Shown here piece by piece: positions 56,348 to 64,000 of a DNA stretch of 64,000 nucleotides. The stretch spans positions 7,130,001 through 7,194,000 of the forward strand of contig JAGPXD010000002.1 in the NCBI GenBank assembly GCA_020746995.1, given 5' to 3'. This stretch comes from Plectosphaerella cucumerina (Eukaryota > Ascomycota > Sordariomycetes > Glomerellales > Plectosphaerellaceae). The position numbers and the translations under genes were made by a program. The notes below the pieces were generated by a model. That model did no database searches, was not told the origin of the DNA, and saw nothing but the letters and a program-made list of their open reading frames with translations. Within the stretch, counting starts at the first letter, position 1. Each line of letters starts with the position of its first letter.

Positions 56348-56935
56348 TCAGGTCTGGGCCTTCTTCGGCCTAGGCGTTCCGTACTTGCTCCTGCTCGTCG
56401 ACCGGTTGGCCACGCCGCCGAGATCCAGGGCGCCACGGACCAGATGGTACCGCACACCGGGGCAATCCTGGGAGCGGCCGCCGCGGACGAGGACGACGCT
56501 GTGCTGCTGGATGTTGTGGCCCATTCCGGGGATGTATGCGGTGATCTGGCGGCCGTTGGACAGGCGCACACGGGCGGTCTTTCGCTGGCCCGAGTTGGGC
56601 TTCTTGGGCTTCTGGATGCCGACCTTGATGCAGACGCCCTTCAGCATGGGACGGGAGGTCTCGGCGAGGGCGGGAGAGACGGCGTGACGAGCGCGCTTGC
56701 CTTTGCGGCAGCCCTAGAGGGAGTCAGTACGAGGCAATCTCTCCGAAGAGGGAGAGCAGGGGCGGCGTACGCGGACGATCTGGTTGATGGTCGCATTCTG
56801 GATGGGAGTCGTCGAGAACAGCCGTGTCGGGGGAGCGGTTTTGGCGAGGAGCGAGAGGACGGAGACGGGGGAGGAGGTGAACTGTGGCCGCCGCAGAGAC
56901 GGGGCGAAGAGCCTGCCGAAGAGGAAGCTCGCCAT
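56348..56935 (-). CDS. Mitochondrial ribosomal protein uS12m (S12)
   Basis: Exons 56935-56771 and 56713-56348 give 176 residues. The N-terminus (ASFLFGRLFAPSLRRPQFTS, ending RLFSTTPIQN) is a mitochondrial presequence, followed by ATINQIVR, then the S12 core: PMLKGVCIKVGIQKPKKPNS, GQRKTARVRLSNGR, and the GHNIQQHSVVLVRGGRSQDC motif with PGVRYHLVRG. This core contains the PNSALRK-equivalent (PNSGQRK) loop of the ribosomal decoding centre. The ending PRPKKAQT is normal. The gene is divergent from the acyl-CoA dehydrogenase, with 484 bases between the two starts. Confidence 0.92.
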
Positions 56936-57419
56936 GATTGGCAATTCGTGACGGATTGGATTGCTGGGGCTGGTCGCTTGATGCTGGTATCGCGCGCGTT
57001 GGCCGATGTTCGACGCATTCCCAAATTTCTGCTTACCTAAGACAGACCGACTTCCCTGGATATCTCACGTGATGCAGAGCGTGACCGAGACATCACATGT
57101 TCCCGGTGGGAGCCAAGAAAATGATTGACGTAGTGCCCCGGTCCCGGCAAAACGCCGGAAGCGGGCGGCAAATGACCTGGGGTATGGATATCCTCGGCTG
57201 AAGACAATGGCTGGGGGAGGAGCTACTCGGCAGTGATGGCTCGCTCGGTCCCTTGGGGGAAGGAGACACGAACTTGGTCCCCCTCCATCACGACTCTGAA
57301 CATTTCCTCCTAGATTTTTCAAGGCCAATCGATTCTTTACTTCTCTCCCGGGGATACCTGATACACACATTATCTTCTCTTCTTCCCAGACTCTCTAGAT
57401 CAACGTGCCGAGGCTCAAC
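56936..57419. other. Divergent promoter region
   Basis: Bidirectional region between two mitochondrial genes. No other feature; a shared promoter is possible but not shown. Confidence 0.45.
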
Positions 57420-58863
57420 ATGTCGTCACTTACACGGGCTATTCGTCCCGCTCTGCGGAAGGGTGTTGTGGCGGCTGCTTCGGCGAGGGTTGCCTCTACG
57501 CCTCTGCGGGCCGCGGCACCATACGTTCAGCAGTGAGTCTTGTTTTGGTTTTGTGCTCTTGTCGACTCTTGCTGACACCCCCAAGAACAGCGAGGCAGCT
57601 TACGATGACGGCCCGGCGCCAGAACGCGGATCCCCTCGACATCACGGACATCCCTCCCACGCCGATCACGCACCTGTCGGAGCTCGAGGCGGCCATGGCC
57701 GAGACGGTCAGCAAGTTCGCCAACGATGTGATCGCCCCCAAGGTGCGGGACATGGACGAGGCCGAGGCGATGGACCCCGCGGTCGTGGAGCAGCTGTTCG
57801 AGCAGGGCCTCATGGGCATTGAGATCCCCGAGGAGTACGGTGGTGCTGGTGCCAACTTCACCTCGGCCATTGTCGGCATTGAGGAGCTGGCCCGCGTCGA
57901 CCCCAGCGTCAGCGTCATGGTCGACGTGCACAACACGCTGGTCAACACGGCCATCATCAAGTACGGCTCGGCCTCGCTGAAGAAGAAGTACCTGCCCAAG
58001 CTCGCGACCAACACGGTGGGCAGCTTCTGCCTGAGCGAGCCGGTCAGCGGCTCGGATGCCTTCGCCATGGCGACTAAGGCGGTGGAGACGGAGAGCGGCT
58101 ACAAGATCACGGGCAGCAAGATGTGGATCACCAACTCGATGGAGGCCGACTTCTTCATCGTCTTCGCCAACCTGGACCCGAGCAAGGGCTACAAGGGCAT
58201 CACGGCGTTCGTGGTCGAGAAGGGCACCAAGGGCTTCTCCATCGCCAAGAAGGAGAAGAAGCTAGGCATCAAGGCCAGCAGCACGTGCGTGATCAACCTC
58301 GACGACGTGGAGATCCCCAAGGAGAACCTCCTCGGCGAGGTCGGCCACGGGTACAAGTATGCCATCAGCCTGCTCAACGAGGGCCGTATCGGCATCGCGG
58401 CGCAGATGACTGGCCTGGCGCTGGGCGCGTGGGAGAACGCTGTCAAGTGAGTGTTTCCGACCCAGAAGATTGGAGCTTGGGCTAACGCAGTTCTAGGTAC
58501 GTCTGGAACGACCGCAAGCAGTTCGGCAAGCTCGTGGGCGAATTCCAGGGCATGCAGCACCAGATCGCGCAGTCGTACACGGAGATCGCGGCGGCGCGGG
58601 CGCTCGTGTACAACGCGGCGCGCAAGAAGGAGGCGGGCGAGGACTTTGTCATGGACGCGGCCATGGCCAAGCTGTACGCGTCGCAGGTGGCGGGCCGGGT
58701 CAGCGGTCTCGCGATCGAGTGGATGGGCGGCATGGGCTTCGTGCGCGAGGGCCCGGCGGAGAAGTTCTGGCGTGATAGCAAGATTGGCGCCATTTACGAG
58801 GGCACGAGCAACATCCAGCTCAACACCATTGCCAAGCTGCTGCAGAAGGATTACACCAACTAG
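57420..58863 (+). CDS. Short/branched-chain acyl-CoA dehydrogenase, mitochondrial
   Basis: Exons 57420-57532, 57586-58446 and 58497-58863 give 446 residues. An Arg/Ala-rich presequence (SSLTRAIRPALRKGVVAAAS) targets the protein to mitochondria. Acyl-CoA dehydrogenase landmarks: EIPEEYGGAGANFTSAIVGI, GSFCLSEPVSGSDAF, MWITNSMEADFFIVF, GRIGIAAQMTGLALGAWENA, and in the last exon KYVWNDRKQFGKLVGEFQGM and the catalytic Glu in YEGTSNIQLNTIAK. The closest animal type by motif is ACADSB (short/branched). Reaction: FAD-dependent alpha,beta-dehydrogenation of acyl-CoA in beta-oxidation or isoleucine breakdown. Intron 1 ends CCCCCAAG, chosen because the nearby CAG acceptor breaks the frame. Confidence 0.9.
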
Positions 58864-60726
58864 AGGGGTATTGTGAGGATGGGAATCTAGACTGATACAA
58901 GTAGAACAATGGTGGGCGCAATGGAATGATGACACTCTCTATCTCGGTGCGCGGAAGATGGCAGATGTCGGCTCGCAGCACGGCATAGAAGCTGCTTGAA
59001 GTTTGCATGTTCAAACGGGATGGATGAACCAGGCACCGGCGGCGGGGCGCATGAGGATGCCCGCATCTCGAGGCCGTTGTTGTTTCAGCGGGCGAGGATC
59101 ATGTCAGGCGGTTGCCGTGGTCTGGTGGGCCGGGGCGGGAAGCAGCGGCGGATGATGGATGTGAGTAATCGGGCGGTGTTGAGTCCTAGATGGGCCGCGG
59201 GCGCAGAGCGTAGGACTTCTCTCTGGCCCGCAGCCGAGGCCTGTGTCACTGTAGCGAGCGGGTTGCATTCCTGTGACTAACGGCGGCGTTTGAGGGAGTG
59301 TGTGTGCTGGAGTGATGGATGATTGATTTTTGTCTCCTCCAATTTTGGGTGGTTTCATGGCAATTGGCGATTGCTACCTGAGCCAAGGATTGCGGTTCGA
59401 GGGTCGGGAAAATGTGAGGTGCGGGCGGTATCTGAGGGATGACGACATGATGGGCAATTCAGGCCGATTGAGTACTGCTGGATACGGGCAGGTAAGAGCA
59501 GAGTCAGACAGACAGCAGAAGTTCAAGTTCCGAAAAAGATCGGACTTTCCAGAAAAACCAGCAGCTTTAAACAGAAGCTCGAAGACTTGAAGAACATCAG
59601 GCCTCCTATGCGGCAATCGGCATGTTGATTTCATCCGGATCGAGAAGTCGACCCCTCCAGCGGCAGTATCACCGCAAATTGCGCCCCCCCCGCCGCATGT
59701 TGTCGGCAGGTCGGGTAGGTACCTCACAAGCAGCACCCCGCTTTAGCTTCCTCAGCGTCCCGTCATTTGTGCACCCCTCCCTCTTGCCATGCAGTTGGGT
59801 TGGTCATGGAGAATCATAACACGGCCTGACACCCCCTCTGCCCGACCAGGTCTCGTGTCGCCTTGATAGGCCTCGTCTACCTTAGCTCTATGATTCTGGC
59901 CCTAATAGCGGTGTCTCTTGTGCATGGAAGTTCTACGTACTACTCCCCGCACCAGCTCTGAGAAGGCGGCTCTTGTTTACCTACTGCTGTTGCTCCTGCC
60001 TGCTTCCCTGACATACCCGCCTGCTGAGGGAAGCTGCCACCCCCGCAACAGCCGTGACCCCTCCCTCCCGTCCTTGGGACGACGTAAGGTACTGCTTGCA
60101 CCAACTCTGCCTGCTTGCGCTGCCTGCGCTGCCTGCCTGTCTTACCCGACGTCCACCTGCAGTCCATCTTCCCATGTAACGCAACCCTCCACTGCCCGCG
60201 GCACGAACAACAAACCCCAGTCCACACAACCCACTTCAACCCGCACCGCACCGCGCGGCACCCACTTTGACCACCAACTCAGCCCAGTTCTTCTGGCGCC
60301 CCCCCTCCCTCCCAGCATCAATATTCGCTTCCCATCGACCTTGCAGCAGTCTTTGGATCCCCCCTCACCTTGCACCCTCATCCCCACGGCCGCTCGAAGA
60401 AGGGAAGGAAGGGGCGGTGGCATCCACGTGGAGACATCCTTAACCATCCCCAACGACAGACCGGACCTCTGTTCTGTGCCTTAAGCGACGACCCAAAAAC
60501 CCCTCGAATGACGAACGAGACGTCCGCTGTTTTCGACGACGACCCCCGACTGCAGAAAGATTCCCAACGTCGCCGCGCCGTGCTCGTGCCGCACCCGCCC
60601 TCGACCCCGCGTTCGACACCGAACTGATCCGAAGCAAGCAAGCTTCAACCTCAACATCCCTCGAAGACACTCTTTTCCCTTCGGTCCCCCCGCGCGTGGT
60701 CACGCGCAGACACCTCATTGCCCGCC
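58864..60726. other. Intergenic region and long PKC1 leader, 1.9 kb
   Basis: No coding gene supported. The right half (from about 60050) is pyrimidine-rich with runs such as CTGCCTGCGCTGCCTGCC, consistent with a long PKC1 leader. Overlapping frames there are proline/serine-rich and lack starts with conservation. Confidence 0.45.
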
Positions 60727-63700
60727 ATGGCCGACGAAGATGCGGTCGCCAACATCTACAAGAAGATTGAGCGCGAGAAGGCCCTGCTCAACGCCGCCAA
60801 CGCCATGCTCGCCCAGACCGACAACGACTCGGTCCGCTCCCGCCTGAACTCGCAGATCCGCGATGGCCGCCGCAACGTCCAGTTTTTCGAGGAGAAGCTG
60901 CGCGAGCTCCAGATGCGCCGCGTCAACTCGGGCATGGACAACATGTCCCTGCGCTCTGGCGAGGCCGCCGATGACGACGGCTCAGGTCCGCCCCCGCCGC
61001 CTCCTAAGGACGCCGGTTCGTGGGAGCACACCCGCTCCGGCAGCTCTGCCTCGGCCTCGTACGGCTCGGCTCAGTATGGCAAGCCCGGTCCGCATGGCGG
61101 CGACCTCGTCCCCCCCAAGCATCCCTACGCACCCCCGGGGCCCGGATCCAGCGCGCCTAAGACTCGCCCCAACTTCACCAAGCTTGGTGCGTTCTGATTT
61201 CACTCTCCAGTCGGTCACTGCAGCCGCTAACTCTCGTCTCCAGACCTTATCAAATATGATACGCCATACCTTGGCCCCCGCATCCAGCTCATGCTGTCCC
61301 AGATCCAGTTCAAGCTCAAGGTCGAGGAGCAGTACCTCAAGGGCGTCGAGAAGATGGTTCAGCTCTATAGCATGGAGGGCGACCGGAAGAGCAAGGCAGA
61401 TGCTGCCGCTCGTAGAGTCGAGAGCAAGCAGAAGATGCTCCTGCTCAAGCAGGCGCTCAAGAGATACGAGGAGCTGCACGTTGCCGACGTTATCGACATT
61501 GATAGCCAAGATGGTACGACAGGACTGATTCTTTTGGCATCATATGTACTGACTGACCCTTTCCAGACGACTCGATCAACATGCCCAACCTGAGGAAGCC
61601 CCTTACCGGCCAGCTGTCGATCCGCGTCGGCTACATCAAGGACGTCGACCATGCCGCGACGGGTAGATTCAGCCGTGGACCCGAAACTTTTGTTGCTATC
61701 AAGGTGGAAGACAACATCGTTGCCAGGACGCGGCTGTCTCGCACCGACAAGTGGGAGGCCGAACACTTCAACATTGACGTCGACAAGGCCAACGAGATTG
61801 AGCTGACCGTCTACGACAAGCCTGGCGAGCACGCCATGCCCATCGGCATGCTCTGGGTCCGGATCTCAGATATCGCCGAGGAGATGCGAAGGAAGAGGAT
61901 CGAGGCGGAGATTAACAGCTCCGGATGGGTGTCTGCTGATAGAATGGGCAGCGCTCCCGCCCAATTCCCCATGAGCCCGCAGCAGCAGTCGTTTGGCGCG
62001 CCGCCCATGTCGCCTGGTGCCTACGGAAGCCAGCCTGGCGGTCCAGGCGGCGCATCGCACCCGCTGCCACCGCAGCCCCAGGGCCAGGCCGCTGTTCAGC
62101 CCATCGACGGTCTCTTCAACCTGGAACCCGCGGGTCAGATCCGCCTGACGCTGGGCTTCGTCAAGCAGAACAAGGAGCGCCGCACCGTCGACGTCGGTCT
62201 CGGCCGAAAGGGCGCTATTCGCCAGCGCAAGGAAGAGGTCCACGAAATGTACGGCCACAAGTTCGTCCAGCACCAGTTCTACAACATCATGCGCTGCGCC
62301 CTGTGCGGCGACTTCCTCAAGTACTCGGCCGGCATGCAGTGCGAGGACTGCAAGTACACTTGCCACACCAAGTGCTACACCAGCGTCGTCACAAAGTGCA
62401 TCAGCAAGAGCAACGCCGAGACGGACCCCGACGAGGAGAAGATCAACCACCGCATCCCTCACAGGTTCCAGCCTTACTCCAACATGACGGCCAACTGGTG
62501 CTGCCACTGCGGCTACATCCTGCCCTTCGGCAAGAAGAACTGCCGCAAGTGCGCCGAGTGCGGCCTGACCGCCCACGCGCAGTGCGTCCATCTTGTGCCC
62601 GACTTCTGCGGCATGTCCATGGCCGTCGCCAACCAGATTCTCGAGGGCATCCGGACGACCAAGCAGATCAACAAGCAGAAGGCGACGTCTATGAGCGAGC
62701 GCACTCTCCGTAACCAGGGCAGGACAAGCCCTACCAGCAGCATGAGCTCGTCCACCGTCGTGGGCGGTTCCAGCCACGCGCCTTCGTACTCCACGGGCTC
62801 TGCCGAGGCCACCGAGGCTGCCAAGCTTATGTACCAGCAGCAGGCGTCGCAGCGCCCTACGCACCCGGACCGGACATCGTCGAGCTCCGCCGCGGCTGCG
62901 GCCGCCTCGGCTGCCATGAGCGGCTACGGCGCCGCTCCCGCTGCCAGCCGGCCGCCCCAGCAGTCGCAGGACTATGGACGGTACAGCGGCGGTTACGGGG
63001 CGCCCCCCGCCGAGCAGGCTCCGGAAGACCGTTCAGAGTACGGCGGTTACGGCGGGCAGCAGCGCAAGTACAACCCCGCTGACTATGCCAGCGTCGATGC
63101 CTACTCGGCCCAACACCAGATGGCGTCCCAGCGGCAGCAGCAGATGCCCCAGCAGCACGCGCCGCCTAGGGGCGAGATGCCGCAGCATCAGCAGGCTATG
63201 TACCCGCCAGCCGCGGGCCCCCCGGTGCCCAAGCCGGAGCCCAGCCCGGTTACCTCGACCCCGGTGTCCGTGACGTCGACCAACACGCAGCGGAAGCCGC
63301 TGCCCTCGGCCACCGACCCCGGCACTGGCGCGCGCATCGGTCTGGACCACTTCAACTTCCTAGCCGTCCTTGGCAAGGGTAACTTTGGCAAGGTCATGCT
63401 GGCCGAGACCAAGAAGACGAAGAAGCTGTACGCCATCAAGGTCCTGAAGAAGGAGTTCATTATGGAGAACGACGAGGTGGAGAGCATCCGGTCCGAGAAG
63501 CGGGTGTTCCTAATTGCGAACCGGGAGCGCCACCCCTTCCTGACCAACCTGCACGCATGCTTCCAGACGGAGACGCGCGTCTACTTTGTGGAAGAGTACA
63601 TCAGCGGTGGTGATCTGATGCTTCACATTCAGCGCGGCCAGTTTGGCACCAAGCGCGCGCAGTTCTACGCCGCCGAGGTCTGCCTGGCCCTCAAGTACTT

Positions 63701-64000
63701 CCACGAGAACGGTGTCATCTACCGTGATCTGAAGCTCGACAACATTCTTCTCACTCTTGACGGTCACATCAAGATTGCCGATTACGGTCTCTGCAAGGAA
63801 GACATGTGGTACGGCTCGACGACTAGCACTTTCTGCGGTACCCCTGAATTCATGGCTCCCGAGGTAGGTTGCTCCCTTGGCTGAGGTGACAGAATATGCG
63901 CTAACCCTCACATAGATCCTCCTGGACAAGAAGTACGGCAGGGCAGTCGACTGGTGGGCATTTGGTGTGCTTATCTACCAGATGCTCCTGCAGCAGTCCC
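60727..64000 (+). CDS. PKC1: Protein kinase C (Pkc1), cut at the right edge
   Basis: Exons 60727-61186, 61244-61513, 61567-63863 and a fourth from 63916 that runs off the window (over 1030 residues so far). Domains in order: HR1a (about 5-70, ANIYKKIEREKALLNAANAM), a Pro-rich linker, HR1b (about 155-230, RIQLMLSQIQFKLKVEEQYL), a C2 domain (about 250-355, LTGQLSIRVGYIKDVDHAAT), tandem C1 domains (about 474-522 and 542-591, HKFVQHQFYNIMRCALC and HRFQPYSNMTANWCCHC), a Gln/Pro/Ser-rich linker, and an AGC kinase domain from about 840 (LGKGNFGKV, AIKVLKK, IYRDLKLDN, IADYGLCKE, FCGTPEFMAPE). This is fungal Pkc1, which Rho1-GTP activates at the plasma membrane to signal cell-wall stress through the Mpk1/Slt2 MAP kinase cascade. 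The C-terminal kinase lobe and hydrophobic motif lie outside the window. Confidence 0.95.

Noticed and set aside
1..64000. tRNA, rRNA, transposon or CRISPR features
   Set aside because: Reading the intergenic stretches for tRNA A/B-box patterns, terminal repeats, transposase or reverse-transcriptase motifs gave no supportable hit. A tRNA and repeat search would be decisive.

Overview
The window is euchromatic DNA from a filamentous ascomycete (Pezizomycotina, most likely a Sordariomycete; I cannot name the genus). Support: GC-rich genes with C/G-ending codons, short GT-AG introns of mostly 45-130 nt, CAAAATG/CACCATGG-type start contexts, and fungal families such as a Zn2Cys6 regulator, GT15 mannosyltransferase, PTH11-like rhodopsin-domain receptor, 2EXR, WSC, Dal5-type MFS and Pkc1. 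I found 27 complete protein-coding genes plus a gene cut at the right edge (PKC1) and a probable one cut at the left edge. I recognised no tRNA, rRNA, CRISPR array or intact transposon.

Layout. Bases 1-9550 hold housekeeping genes: a TM9/EMP70 endomembrane protein, Mediator subunit 4, a bc1 complex Qcr10-like subunit, the ALG10 glucosyltransferase and a small conserved protein that appears frameshifted. Bases 11.2-13.1 kb hold a secreted type-B carboxylesterase. Bases 16-23.2 kb are accessory: rhodopsin-domain membrane protein, SRPBCC protein, unknown multipass membrane protein, fungal-specific transcription factor and a short-chain dehydrogenase. Bases 23.9-30.3 kb hold a TPR/U-box (CHIP-like) ligase, a Zn2Cys6 regulator with a GC-AG intron inside its zinc cluster, a LysM-WSC GPI-type protein and a 2EXR protein. 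Bases 32.1-38.6 kb have an anion-symporter MFS, a thiamine-diphosphate enzyme and a secreted FAD oxidoreductase in the same orientation. Bases 39-42.3 kb hold a karyopherin of the importin-9/Kap114 type. Bases 43.4-47.5 kb hold a frameshifted GPI-type protein, a hemerythrin-like HHE protein and an unusual BIR plus C2H2 zinc-finger protein. From 47.9 kb on it is again core genome: RNA polymerase III subunit Rpc37/RPC5, PAT1, a Ktr/Kre2 mannosyltransferase, mitochondrial ribosomal protein uS12m, a short/branched-chain acyl-CoA dehydrogenase, and PKC1.

How they fit together. ALG10 (N-glycan donor), the GT15 mannosyltransferase (glycan extension), the TM9 protein (Golgi/endosome traffic) and Pkc1 (cell-wall integrity) all serve the secretory/cell-wall system, but they are scattered and neighbourhood alone does not make them a unit. 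The two accessory blocks (16-23 kb and 32-38.6 kb) look like small regulated metabolic neighbourhoods; no polyketide synthase, NRPS or terpene synthase is visible. The most unusual single gene is the BIR/C2H2 fusion at 46.5-47.5 kb. Two separate genes each need one extra base to read through, which points either to assembly indels or to recent gene decay.
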